Source: an uncultured Eubacteriales bacterium (lineage in GTDB: Bacteria > Bacillota > Clostridia > Oscillospirales > Acutalibacteraceae). Taken from it: DNA of 64,000 nt. This document shows positions 1-8,229 of the stretch, piece by piece. The translations under genes were made by a program, and so were the position numbers. Numbering within the stretch: the stretch's first letter is position 1; each line of letters starts with the position of its first letter. The stretch spans positions 1-64,000 of the forward strand of contig CAKSFA010000004.1 in assembly GCA_934454125.1 (NCBI GenBank), in the 5' to 3' direction. The notes beneath the pieces are model-generated. The model worked only from the letters and a program-made list of their open reading frames with translations, had not been told where the DNA came from and searched no databases.

Positions 1-337
1 AATTTCTATGCACCCCACACAGTCCACATTTCCCCAAAAATCTTCCCTCACCCAACACCGCACGACCAACTTCTCTCACAACCCCACCACGCAATCTCAA
101 ATGCCCAATTTCTATACACCTCACGCAGTCCACATTTTCCCAAAAAATCTTCCCCTCACCCAACACCGCACGACCAGCTTCTCTCGCAACCCCACCACGC
201 AACCCCAAATTCCCAATTTCTATGCACCCCACACAGTCCACATTTCCCCAAAAATCTTCCCTCACCCAACACCGCACGACCAACTTCTCTCGCAACCCCA
301 CCACGCAATCCCAAATGCCCAATTTCTATGCACCCCA
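1..337. repeat. Tandem repeat, ~106-108 bp unit, three copies plus a partial fourth
   Basis: Units begin with AATTTCTATG-like sequence at 1, 107, 215 and 321, giving lengths of 106, 108 and 106 bp; the fourth copy is lost after about 337. Copies 1 and 3 differ at only about two positions, and copy 2 is more diverged. The plus strand is very C-rich and G-poor. The unit length is not a multiple of three, so a long open frame across it changes frame in each copy and is unlikely to be coding. The array starts at the window edge and may extend to the left. Function unknown. Confidence 0.85.
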
Positions 338-773
338 TCCCCTCTTTCTCCCCTTTCCGAAAATTACAACCTCCCACCACGATATTACTTCCACTTTAAA
401 TGTAACTTTATAAATAACAATTAATAAAAGTATTTCGTATATAACTTTTTATTCCAATTTAAATCTAAATAATATAACCATTTAAAATCTAAAATTTAGC
501 CCCCGCCTTCAAAAATTTGTTGATTTCCAAAACACTGTCCTCCACCGACCTCCAAAATATGTCTTTTTTGTTAAAAGTGGCACTTTTGGGTCACCAAAGC
601 AGGGTTTATGGTCGATATTATGCACCTAAATTTTTCCATAAATGGTAAATGCTGATTATTTTCACACACTTTGTCCACCATTGGTGTACAATCCATTTCT
701 AAGATTTGTGAAAATGCTGTAAAAGCAAGCCTCCCGCTACAAAATTCTGTTACTTTTTCCTCACCTATATTTG
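338..773. other. Intergenic AT-rich region with no supported gene
   Basis: About 435 bp between the repeat and the serC promoter. Short open frames exist on both strands, but they have no convincing ribosome binding site, no recognisable domain and skewed composition. I see no RNA gene. It could hold decayed sequence. Confidence 0.6.
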
Positions 774-802
774 TTGACTTTACTATGATAAAGCGGTATA
801 AT
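774..802 (+). promoter_or_regulatory. Sigma-A-type promoter of serC-serA
   Basis: TTGACT at 774-779 and TATAAT at 797-802 are separated by exactly 17 bp. Transcription should start near 809, giving a leader of about 85 nt. In the leader, 837-845 can pair with 859-867 (9-bp stem, one G-U). No T-box or known riboswitch motif is visible. Confidence 0.8.
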
Positions 803-893
803 AAAAATATCCATAATTGGGTATATCCTATCAATCTTGCACAAGAGAAACGTAAAAACTTGTGTAAAACAGCTGAAATCTGGAGGTAAATTC

Positions 894-1979
894 ATGAAAC
901 GTGTGTACAATTTTTCCGCCGGCCCCTCCGTTCTGCCAGAGGCGGTCCTAAACCGCGCCGCCACCGAAATGCTGGACTATCAGGGCAGCGGCCAATCCGT
1001 TATGGAAATGTCCCATCGCTCAAAAACTTTTGACAGTATTATCAAAAATACCGAAGCTTTGCTGCGAGAATTGATGCAAATACCACAAAACTATAAGGTG
1101 TTATTGCTTCAAGGCGGTGCCTCTTCTCAATTTTCCATGATCCCCATGAACCTCATGACAAAGCACGGCAAAGCTGATTTTGTCATCACCGGCCAATGGG
1201 CTATCAAAGCGCAAAAAGAGGCCGCCCGCTACGGCGAAGCCAACATCGTAGCCTCTTCAAAAGACAAAACTTTCTCCTATATTCCAGATCTTGATCCATC
1301 CACATTTTCTGCCGATGCAGACTATTTCCATATTTGCTATAATAACACGATATATGGCACCAAATATACCACATTACCCAACACTGGTTCCGTTCCACTT
1401 GTCGCAGACATCTCCTCCTGCATCCTCAGCGAACCAATCGATGTCAGCAAATTCGGGCTGCTCTATGCCGGCGCACAAAAAAACATGGGACCTGCCGGCC
1501 TAACTGTAGTCATCATCCGCGAAGACCTCATCGGCGAACCGATGGCAAAAACCCCCACTATGTTCACTTACAGCATCCATGCTGAAAATGATTCACTCTA
1601 CAACACCCCGCCATGCTACGCGATCTACATGTGTATGCTTGTACTTGAATGGCTTAAACACGACATCGGCGGTCTTGTCAAAATGAAAGAAATTAATGAA
1701 CGCAAAGCAAAGGTATTGTACGATTTCCTGGATCAATCACAATTATTCAGGGGAACAGTCGTACCCAAGGACCGCTCTTTGATGAACGTGCCATTTATCA
1801 CTGGTAGTGAAGAATTAGACGCAAAATTCATCAAAGAAGCCAGTGAGCGCGACTTTGTAAACCTCAAAGGTCACCGCTCAGTAGGCGGTATGCGCGCTTC
1901 TATCTACAATGCAATGTCCATCGAAGGGGTCGAAAAACTGGTCGCATTTATGCGCGAATTTGAACAAAAAAACAGCTGA
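894..1979 (+). CDS. serC: Phosphoserine aminotransferase
   Basis: Pyridoxal-phosphate enzyme that transaminates 3-phosphohydroxypyruvate to phosphoserine in serine synthesis; also linked to vitamin B6 synthesis in some bacteria. The 361-residue product starts KRVYNFSAGPSVLPEAVL, the typical SerC N-terminus. It contains the LLLQGGASSQF cofactor-binding segment, the lysine region GLLYAGAQKNMGPAGL and the C-terminal KGHRSVGGMRASIYNA motif. Length is normal. I chose the ATG at 894 because GGAGG lies six to seven bases upstream and the family starts here; a longer in-frame extension to 837 has no support. It is followed 17 bp later by serA, so the two form an operon from the promoter at 774. Confidence 0.96.
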   Translation: MKRVYNFSAGPSVLPEAVLNRAATEMLDYQGSGQSVMEMSHRSKTFDSIIKNTEALLRELMQIPQNYKVLLLQGGASSQFSMIPMNLMTKHGKADFVITGQWAIKAQKEAARYGEANIVASSKDKTFSYIPDLDPSTFSADADYFHICYNNTIYGTKYTTLPNTGSVPLVADISSCILSEPIDVSKFGLLYAGAQKNMGPAGLTVVIIREDLIGEPMAKTPTMFTYSIHAENDSLYNTPPCYAIYMCMLVLEWLKHDIGGLVKMKEINERKAKVLYDFLDQSQLFRGTVVPKDRSLMNVPFITGSEELDAKFIKEASERDFVNLKGHRSVGGMRASIYNAMSIEGVEKLVAFMREFEQKNS

Positions 1980-1996
1980 TTGTGAGGTAGAGTATC

Positions 1997-3160
1997 ATGT
2001 ATAACATAAAATGCCTGAATAAAATTTCTCCCCTTGGCACCGGGCGTCTCGGTGAACAATATGCCGTAGGTGAAGATATCGAAAATCCCGACGCAATCCT
2101 GGTACGCTCCGCTGCAATGCACGATATGACGTTCAACGAAAATCTGCTGGCCATTGCAAGGGCAGGTGCTGGCACAAACAATATTCCTGTTGAGCGCTGC
2201 ACGCAAGAGGGCATCGCCGTATTTAACACGCCTGGTGCAAATGCCAATGCTGTAAAAGAGCTGGTACTCGCTGCATTGCTGCTCAGTTCACGTAAAATCG
2301 TGCAAGGCATTGCTTGGGCACAAACACTAAAAGGAAATGGCGATGAAGTTGGAAAACTTGTAGAAAAAGGAAAATCTTCCTTTGTCGGCCCAGAAATCGC
2401 TGGAAAAACCCTCGGTGTTGTCGGTCTTGGCGCCATCGGTATTTTGGTTGCCAATGCCGCAGAATCGCTGGGCATGACCGTAATCGGTTACGACCCCTTC
2501 CTCTCCGTTGAAGGCGCCTGGGGACTTTCTCGTAAAACACACCGTGCACTAACATTAGAAGAAATCTACGCAAGCTGCGACTATATTTCTCTGCATGTAC
2601 CTCTTACACCAAACACCAAAGAAATGATCAACGCTGCAACACTTGCACAAATGAAAGACGGTGTACGCATCTTAAATTTTGCACGGGGGGATTTGGTACA
2701 AAGCAACGACCTGCTCAAAGCATTTACAAACGGTAAAGTTGCCGCTTATGCAACTGACTTCCCTTCCGAAGCACTGCTGGGCGTCGAACAAGTGCTTGCC
2801 ATCCCACATCTTGGCGCTTCCACGCCAGAATCTGAAGATAACTGTGCGTGTATGGCAGCCGATGAAATCAAAGACTATCTCGAAAACGGAAATATCACAA
2901 ATTCTGTAAATCTGCCAAACGTTTCTATGCCCAGAGAGGCAGGTGCAAAACGCGTTTGCATCATTCACAAAAATATTCCAAATATGATTAGCACTCTAAC
3001 TGGTGTACTTGCTGACATTGGCGTAAATATCGAAAATATGCAAAGCAAATCCAAAAAAGAATACGCTTACACCATTTTAGATGTAACCGGAAATATCAAT
3101 GATACAACCGTAAAAGCAATCAAAGAAAATGATGGTATTATTGCTGTACGAGTAATTTAA
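1997..3160 (+). CDS. serA: D-3-phosphoglycerate dehydrogenase, short ACT-domain form
   Basis: Catalyses the first step of serine synthesis, oxidation of 3-phosphoglycerate with NAD. The 387-residue protein has the NAD-binding motif GVVGLGAIGILVANAA, the D-2-hydroxyacid dehydrogenase segment RILNFARGDLV and the catalytic-histidine region IPHLGASTPESEDNCA. A C-terminal ACT domain of about 70 residues starts near VCIIHKNIPNMISTL and is the usual site of serine feedback inhibition. The intervening domain of the long SerA type is absent. The gene lies 17 bp after serC and ends at an intrinsic terminator. Confidence 0.95.
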   Translation: MYNIKCLNKISPLGTGRLGEQYAVGEDIENPDAILVRSAAMHDMTFNENLLAIARAGAGTNNIPVERCTQEGIAVFNTPGANANAVKELVLAALLLSSRKIVQGIAWAQTLKGNGDEVGKLVEKGKSSFVGPEIAGKTLGVVGLGAIGILVANAAESLGMTVIGYDPFLSVEGAWGLSRKTHRALTLEEIYASCDYISLHVPLTPNTKEMINAATLAQMKDGVRILNFARGDLVQSNDLLKAFTNGKVAAYATDFPSEALLGVEQVLAIPHLGASTPESEDNCACMAADEIKDYLENGNITNSVNLPNVSMPREAGAKRVCIIHKNIPNMISTLTGVLADIGVNIENMQSKSKKEYAYTILDVTGNINDTTVKAIKENDGIIAVRVI

Positions 3161-3164
3161 ATTG

Positions 3165-3204
3165 AAAAAAACAGGCTGTAACTTCTTATACAGCCTGTTT
3201 TTTT
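3165..3204 (+). terminator. Intrinsic terminator of serC-serA
   Basis: An 11-bp perfect stem (AACAGGCTGTA at 3170-3180 with its complement at 3189-3199) has a 6-nt loop and is followed by a T run to 3204. It starts ten bases after the serA stop. Confidence 0.9.
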
Positions 3205-3230
3205 GGCCTGCAAAATCTGCAAAAATACAA

Positions 3231-3272
3231 AAAATAAAAGCGTACCGAATATAATGGTACGCTTTTATTTTT
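3231..3272 (-). terminator. Intrinsic terminator of the ribosomal-protein superoperon
   Basis: A 16-bp perfect inverted repeat (3231-3246 with 3256-3271) around a 9-nt loop. It is flanked by A-rich and T-rich arms, so it can act on both strands. On the minus strand it lies just after the rplQ stop at 3280. Confidence 0.9.
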
Positions 3273-3279
3273 GAGAGCT

Positions 3280-3621
3280 TTAGATCAGCTCAATCAACGC
3301 CATTTCAGCAGCATCTCCTCTGCGAGGACCCAGCTTTGTAATGCGGGTGTAACCTCCATTGCGATCTGCGTACTTAGGGGCAATCTCTGTAAACAGTTTG
3401 TGCGTAACGTCTTCTTTTGTTACAAAAGACATCACCAAACGCTTGTTATGCAAAGAATCCTCCTTGGCAATGGTGATCATTTTTTCTGTCAGTGCGCGTA
3501 CTTCCTTTGCGCGGGTTACGGTTGTTTGAATCTTACCGTTCTCCAGCAGAAAGGTCACCAGCGCTCTGAGCATTGCAGTTCTATGACTGGTAGCTCTGCC
3601 GAGCTTTCTTGTTCCTGGCAT
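3280..3621 (-). CDS. rplQ: 50S ribosomal protein L17
   Basis: Large-subunit protein near the exit-tunnel region. The 113-residue product starts MPGTRKLGRATSHRTAML, the near-invariant L17 N-terminus, and is normal in length for Firmicutes. It is the last gene of the superoperon, 43 bp after rpoA and just before a strong terminator. Confidence 0.97.
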   Translation of the reverse strand: MPGTRKLGRATSHRTAMLRALVTFLLENGKIQTTVTRAKEVRALTEKMITIAKEDSLHNKRLVMSFVTKEDVTHKLFTEIAPKYADRNGGYTRITKLGPRRGDAAEMALIELI

Positions 3622-3664
3622 CGAAAAATCACTCCTTTATCCTTAGGTGTATCAAACGAGGATG

Positions 3665-4624
3665 TCAGTTATTATCGTCGTCCTTATGAAGATTAAAGCC
3701 CAGGGAAGCCATCTTCCAGATAACCTCTTCCAACGACTTTCTTCCCAAATTGCGAACCTTCATCATTTCTTCTTCAGACTTATTGATTAAATCTTCAACT
3801 GTATTAATACCGGCACGCTTGAGACAATTAAAGGAGCGTACCGATAAATCCAGCTCTTCAATTGTCATCTCCAGCACTTTTTCTTTACCTTTATCGTCTT
3901 TTTCAACCATAATCTCAGTATTGGTGCCCGTATCAGACAAATCTACAAACAAATTCAAATGCTCGGTTAAAATTTTAGCAGCTAAAGAAACGGCCTCCTG
4001 TGCACTAATAATGCCGTTGGTCCATACCTCCAGATTCAAACGGTCAAAATCAATGCTTTGACCAACACGAGTAGGCTCAACATTATAGTTCACTTTTAAA
4101 ACAGGTGTATAGATAGAATCAATCGGAAGCTCGCCGATGACATTTGCAACCATATTTGCCTTATTGCGATCAGCAGAAATATAGCCTCTGCCGCGGTCTA
4201 ACGTAATTTCCATAGACAGCTTTGCGCCTTCGCTCAAAGTGGCAATGTGCATATCCGGGTTTAAAATCTCTACTTCACTGTCACAGTGGATAGAGCCTGC
4301 AGTTACATTGCATGGGCCTTCCGCAGAAATTTCAACTGTTTTTGGGCCGTCACAATGCAAATTGGCAATCAAACCTTTGATATTCAGCACAATTTCTGTC
4401 ACATCTTCTTTTACTCCCGGCACAGTAGAAAATTCATGCACCACACCATCAATTTTTATCGATGTTGCAGCAACGCCAGGAAGAGAAGAAAGTAAAACAC
4501 GTCTTAAACTGTTGCCCAGGGTCGTGCCAAAGCCACGCTCAAGCGGCTCTACCACAAATTTGCCATGCGTGCCGTCTTCTGAAAGGACTTCAGTTTCAAT
4601 TTTGGGCTTTTCAATCTCTATCAT
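3665..4624 (-). CDS. rpoA: DNA-directed RNA polymerase subunit alpha
   Basis: Alpha subunit, which assembles as a dimer to nucleate core RNA polymerase. The 319-residue protein has the N-terminal assembly domain (FVVEPLERGFGTTLGNSLRRVLLSSLPG) and a C-terminal DNA/activator-binding domain (ELDLSVRSFNCLKRAGINTVEDL, then RNLGRKSLEEV). Length is normal. It sits between rpsD and rplQ, the conserved alpha-operon position. Confidence 0.97.
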   Translation of the reverse strand: MIEIEKPKIETEVLSEDGTHGKFVVEPLERGFGTTLGNSLRRVLLSSLPGVAATSIKIDGVVHEFSTVPGVKEDVTEIVLNIKGLIANLHCDGPKTVEISAEGPCNVTAGSIHCDSEVEILNPDMHIATLSEGAKLSMEITLDRGRGYISADRNKANMVANVIGELPIDSIYTPVLKVNYNVEPTRVGQSIDFDRLNLEVWTNGIISAQEAVSLAAKILTEHLNLFVDLSDTGTNTEIMVEKDDKGKEKVLEMTIEELDLSVRSFNCLKRAGINTVEDLINKSEEEMMKVRNLGRKSLEEVIWKMASLGFNLHKDDDNN

Positions 4625-4691
4625 TTAGCAAACCTCCTTCACATTTTGGCAACAAAACATTACCACGATGTACATAACACTGTAAACAGTA

Positions 4692-5285
4692 TTATTTGGA
4701 GTACAACTCAACGATAAGTGTTTCGTTGATATCATAATCAATATCGTCCCGGCTTGCTAAAGCAACAACCTTACCCTGCAGGCTGTTTCTATCCAACTCC
4801 AGCCATTTCACGATAGGAGTCTGTGCATTTTGCTCCAGAACCTCTTTAATGCGTACAGAGCTGCGGCTCTTTTCTCTAATAGAAATCACTTCACCCGGGG
4901 TAACAAGGTAAGAAGCAATGTCTACCTTATCGCCATTTACGGTGATATGGCCATGGCTAACCATTTGCCTTGCTTCACGTCTTGTATTTGCAAAGCCAAG
5001 TCTGTATACAACGTTATCCAATCTGCTCTCCAATAAAGAAAGCAAAATCTCACCGGTAACACCGTTTTGTTTTGTAGCCATAACGTAATATTTTCTAAAC
5101 TGCTTTTCCAGTACGCCATAGATAAACTTCGCTTTTTGCTTCTCGTTTAGCTGCAAACCGTACTCGCTCTGCTTTCTTCTACCCTGTCTGGGGTTTCTGA
5201 TGGATTTCTGGCTTACGCCAACAACCGTCGGATCAATCCCGAGGGTTCTACATCTTTTCAGAATCGGCTGTGTATTTTTCGCCAT
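4692..5285 (-). CDS. rpsD: 30S ribosomal protein S4, zinc-free type
   Basis: Primary 16S rRNA-binding protein of the 30S body, often also a translational regulator. The 197-residue protein has the S4 RNA-binding domain (SRLDNVVYRLGFANTRREAR, SHGHITVNG). The N-terminal region has a single cysteine (C12) and not the four-cysteine zinc site of the C+ form, so it is a C- paralog type. It lies between rpsK and rpoA. Confidence 0.96.
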   Translation of the reverse strand: MAKNTQPILKRCRTLGIDPTVVGVSQKSIRNPRQGRRKQSEYGLQLNEKQKAKFIYGVLEKQFRKYYVMATKQNGVTGEILLSLLESRLDNVVYRLGFANTRREARQMVSHGHITVNGDKVDIASYLVTPGEVISIREKSRSSVRIKEVLEQNAQTPIVKWLELDRNSLQGKVVALASRDDIDYDINETLIVELYSK

Positions 5286-5325
5286 TCGAGTATCCTCCTT
5301 TGGTAATTGTTATGATGACAACCGG

Positions 5326-5733
5326 CTATACGCGTCTTCTTTTCGGAGGACGGCATCCGTTGTGGGGAATCGGCGTAACGTCTTTAATCATACTGACCTC
5401 AAGACCTGCACCCTGTAAGGCACGAATTGCTGCTTCACGACCTGCACCAGGACCCTTCACAAAAACCTCTACGGTTTTCATGCCATGCTCCATTGCTGCT
5501 TTTGCAGCAGTTTCTGCTGCGGTTTGTGCTGCAAATGGAGTAGATTTTCTGGAACCGCGAAAGCCAAGCTCGCCGGAGCTTGCCCAAGAAATTGCATTAC
5601 CCTGCACATCTGTAATGGTAACAATTGTATTATTAAAGGTGGATTGAATGTGCGCAGCGCCACGCTCAATATTTTTACGTTCGCGGCGTCTACGCGTTGC
5701 GGTGGATTTTTTACCGCCCTTTTGTGCTGCCAT
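5326..5733 (-). CDS. rpsK: 30S ribosomal protein S11
   Basis: Platform protein of the 30S subunit that contacts mRNA near the Shine-Dalgarno helix. The 135-residue protein has a basic N-terminus, then HIQSTFNNTIVTITD, a GRREAAIRAL-like segment and the basic tail NGCRPPKRRRV. It fits the conserved order rpsM-rpsK-rpsD. Confidence 0.97.
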   Translation of the reverse strand: MAAQKGGKKSTATRRRRERKNIERGAAHIQSTFNNTIVTITDVQGNAISWASSGELGFRGSRKSTPFAAQTAAETAAKAAMEHGMKTVEVFVKGPGAGREAAIRALQGAGLEVSMIKDVTPIPHNGCRPPKRRRV

Positions 5734-5758
5734 CTTAATAAATCCCTCCTAACTACAC

Positions 5759-6127
5759 TTATTTCTTTTTATTTGCCATTGTTTTCTTTGGACCTTTGCG
5801 GGTACGTGCGTTTGTTTTAGAACGCTGGCCTCTTACCGGCAGACCTTTGCGGTGACGAATACCGCGGTAGCACTGAATCTCAATCAATCTCTTGATATCA
5901 AACGCTACGTCACGTCTCAAATCACCTTCTACACGGTAATGATGCTCAATATACTCTCTTAATTTAGACGCATCATCTTCGGTTAAATCTCTGACTCTTG
6001 TATCCGGATTTACGCCGGTAGCTTTTAAAATGTCCGAAGCTGTTTTACGGCCAATGCCATAAATATAAGTCAGCCCGATTTCGATACGTTTATCTCTTGG
6101 TAAATCAATACCTGCTATACGCGCCAT
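5759..6127 (-). CDS. rpsM: 30S ribosomal protein S13
   Basis: Head protein of the 30S subunit that touches the P-site tRNA and forms intersubunit bridges. The 122-residue product starts MARIAGIDLPRDKRIEIGLT. It has the helix-two-turn-helix region YGIGRKTASDIL and the tail GLPVRGQRSKTNARTRKG. It follows rpmJ in the standard order. Confidence 0.97.
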   Translation of the reverse strand: MARIAGIDLPRDKRIEIGLTYIYGIGRKTASDILKATGVNPDTRVRDLTEDDASKLREYIEHHYRVEGDLRRDVAFDIKRLIEIQCYRGIRHRKGLPVRGQRSKTNARTRKGPKKTMANKKK

Positions 6128-6163
6128 TTTGGTTGCACCTCCGTTAAAATAGGTTTGCGCCGA

Positions 6164-6277
6164 TTAACCCTGGCGCTGTTTGTGCTTCGGGTTTTCACAA
6201 ATTACCATGATTCTACCCTTGCGTTTGATAACTTTGCATTTTTCACAAATTTTCTTGACAGAAGGTCTAACTTTCAT
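6164..6277 (-). CDS. rpmJ: 50S ribosomal protein L36, zinc-binding type
   Basis: A 37-residue protein read directly from the minus strand. It starts MKVRPSVKKICEKCKVIKR and ends NPKHKQRQG. The metal ligands C11, C14, C27 and H32 are all present, so this is the zinc-containing (C+) form. It lies between infA and rpsM as in other Firmicutes. A GGAGG-like ribosome binding site is seen upstream. Confidence 0.96.
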   Translation of the reverse strand: MKVRPSVKKICEKCKVIKRKGRIMVICENPKHKQRQG

Positions 6278-6313
6278 TCTTGCGCCCTCCTTGCGTGAAG
6301 TTGTCTTAAATTT

Positions 6314-6532
6314 TTACTTAGAACGCCACGTAATGCGGCCCCGTGTTAAATCATAAGGCGACATTTCAACTGTCACCTTATCCCCCGGCAAAATGCGGAT
6401 AAAATTCATACGCAGTTTGCCGGAGATGTGAGCCAAAATTATATGGCCATTTGGCAGCTCTACATGAAACATTGCGTTTGGCAGAGCTTCGGTTACCGTA
6501 CCCTCAATTTCAATTACGTCCTGTTTCGACAT
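6314..6532 (-). CDS. infA: Translation initiation factor IF-1
   Basis: Essential factor that binds the 30S A site during initiation. The 72-residue OB-fold protein starts MSKQDVIEIEGTVTEALPNA and ends SPYDLTRGRITWRSK. Length and sequence are typical. Confidence 0.97.
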   Translation of the reverse strand: MSKQDVIEIEGTVTEALPNAMFHVELPNGHIILAHISGKLRMNFIRILPGDKVTVEMSPYDLTRGRITWRSK

Positions 6533-6560
6533 AAAGAATAACCTCCTAAAAAGGGAAAAT

Positions 6561-6803
6561 CTATTTACGGCAAAACTGCAGTAAGCTATTATAGATTTCT
6601 TGATTGGTTTTCAATAAATGATTCGGAATTACCGTTTTTGTAGGAGCAAGATGCAAAAGTTTCTTGCTCTTTGGGTTGGCAAGGGTTTTATTTGCACCGT
6701 TGCACAGCAATGCCGATTCGGCACTTACTGAAAGCACAACGTAAAAGCAATTTTTGTCATGCCCTGCCTTTGACCGTACAATCAGTCCTGTTTCAAATTT
6801 CAT
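6561..6803 (-). CDS. KOW-domain RNA-binding protein (L14e/YmxH-like position)
   Basis: Small protein of about 80 residues starting MKFETGLIVRSKAGHDKNCF, which resembles the KOW-type RNA-binding proteins found between map and infA in many Clostridia. Its exact role is not established; association with the ribosome or with rRNA is a reasonable inference from the family and context. I prefer the ATG at 6803, because AAGGTG lies six bases upstream. A GTG three codons earlier at 6812 lies inside that Shine-Dalgarno sequence. The start is within 11 bp of the map stop. Confidence 0.8.
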   Translation of the reverse strand: MKFETGLIVRSKAGHDKNCFYVVLSVSAESALLCNGANKTLANPKSKKLLHLAPTKTVIPNHLLKTNQEIYNSLLQFCRK

Positions 6804-6813
6804 ACTACTCACC

Positions 6814-7566
6814 TTAATCTGGCAATGTAAGAATCACAGGACCATCCGGTGTAATCGCAATCGTATGCTCAAAATGTGCTGAAAGCTTTCCGTCTGCAGT
6901 AACAACTGACCATTGATCCGGCAGCGTTTCCACAGCGGCAGTTCCTGCATTTACCATAGGCTCAATTGCAATTGTCATTCCGGGCAACAGACGCACACCT
7001 CTGCCCGGTGTGCCGTAATTTGGTACGCTTGGTTCTTCATGCAGCTGCGCACCTACTCCGTGGCCGACAAACTCGCGTACCACCGAGTAGCCGCGCGCCT
7101 CGACATACCTTTGGACCGCGCTTCCGATATCGCCCAGCCTGTTGCCTGGCACTGCGGCTGCAATACCCTGCAGCAGGCTTTCATGAGTGGCATTCATAAG
7201 GGCCTGTGCCTCTGCACTCACCTTTCCGCACGGAAAGGTCCACGCATTGTCACCATGAAATCCTTCATAAAAGGCACCAACATCAATGCTTACAATGTCG
7301 CCTTCTTTCAGGATTTGACCCTTATGCGGTATGCCGTGGATGACCACATCATTCACTGAAATGCAAGCGCTTGCGGGAAACCCTCCATAGTTCAGAAACG
7401 AAGGTGTTGCGCCTTGTTCCTCAATATACTTACGAACAATTCGGTCAATCTCCTGCGTGCTTACACCAGGTTCAACCGCCTTACCGGCTAACTGCAAAGC
7501 TCGTGAAGAAATTCTGCCTGCATCTCTCATTGCGGCAAGCTCTCTGCTTGTTTTCAATACAACCAT
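6814..7566 (-). CDS. map: Methionine aminopeptidase, type I
   Basis: Metalloenzyme that removes the N-terminal methionine from nascent proteins. The 250-residue product starts MVVLKTSRELAAMRDAGRIS. It has the metal-ligand segments SIDVGAFYEGFHGDNAWT, EFVGHGVGAQLHEEP, GMTIAIEPMVN and SAHFEHTIAIT, giving the usual two Asp, one His and two Glu. It lies two bases after adk, in the standard secY-adk-map order. Confidence 0.96.
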   Translation of the reverse strand: MVVLKTSRELAAMRDAGRISSRALQLAGKAVEPGVSTQEIDRIVRKYIEEQGATPSFLNYGGFPASACISVNDVVIHGIPHKGQILKEGDIVSIDVGAFYEGFHGDNAWTFPCGKVSAEAQALMNATHESLLQGIAAAVPGNRLGDIGSAVQRYVEARGYSVVREFVGHGVGAQLHEEPSVPNYGTPGRGVRLLPGMTIAIEPMVNAGTAAVETLPDQWSVVTADGKLSAHFEHTIAITPDGPVILTLPD

Positions 7567-7568
7567 AA

Positions 7569-8201
7569 CTATGCCTCAATCGCGGCAAGCGCAGAGCGGG
7601 TAATATCCGCAATATCGCCTTGCCCTTTCACTTCAAACAGTTTCCCTTGAGCCTGATAATAGCCCTTTAATGGTTCGGTTTGTTCGTGGTATACCTGCAA
7701 GCGGTCTTGTACCGTTTCAGGATGATCATCTTTGCGCTGAACAAGGGTGCTGCTGCAGGCATCGCACTTTCCATCCTCTTTCGGAGGATGATACATAACA
7801 TGGTAAGTGGCACCGCAAGTTTCACAAACACGGCGTCCAGACAAACGGGAAACAATTTCTTCATCAGCAACATCAATGTCGATGACTTTATCAATTTGTA
7901 TGCCCATATTGTCCAGAGCCTCGGCCTGAGGAATGGTACGGGGAAAACCGTCCAAAATAAAACCATTTTTGCAATCATCATCAGCCAAACGTTCTTGAAT
8001 GATGCCAATCACAACCTGGTCGGGAACAAGCTTACCCGCATCCATATAGGACTTTGCTTTTAAGCCCATTTCAGTACCGCTTTTCAGCGCTGCACGGATG
8101 ATATTACCCGTAGAAATCGTCGGAATATTTAACTTTTGGCAAATAATTGCCGCCTGTGTTCCTTTTCCGGCGCCCGGCGCGCCAAGAAGAATGATATTCA
8201 T
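7569..8201 (-). CDS. adk: Adenylate kinase with zinc-binding lid
   Basis: Interconverts 2 ADP with ATP and AMP. The 210-residue product starts MNIILLGAPGAGKGTQAA (P-loop) and has the AMP-binding segment FILDGFPRTIPQAEAL. Its lid carries a Cys4 zinc site (CETCGATYH and KCDACSST), as in Gram-positive adenylate kinases. The ATG at 8201 is preferred over a TTG five codons upstream, because GGAG is correctly spaced for the ATG. Confidence 0.96.
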   Translation of the reverse strand: MNIILLGAPGAGKGTQAAIICQKLNIPTISTGNIIRAALKSGTEMGLKAKSYMDAGKLVPDQVVIGIIQERLADDDCKNGFILDGFPRTIPQAEALDNMGIQIDKVIDIDVADEEIVSRLSGRRVCETCGATYHVMYHPPKEDGKCDACSSTLVQRKDDHPETVQDRLQVYHEQTEPLKGYYQAQGKLFEVKGQGDIADITRSALAAIEA

Positions 8202-8229
8202 TTTCTTTGACTCCAATCCGCCGAAAGCA

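Noticed and set aside
1..337. CRISPR array
   Set aside because: The repeats are long, directly adjacent and lack unique spacers; no cas genes.
8..424. 138-residue open frame across the tandem repeat
   Set aside because: The repeat unit is 106-108 bp, so each copy is read in a different frame; no ribosome binding site or domain. Best explained as G-poor, stop-poor DNA.
571..889. Short open frames of 60-90 residues on both strands before serC
   Set aside because: They overlap each other and the serC promoter, and have no recognisable domain or good start signals.
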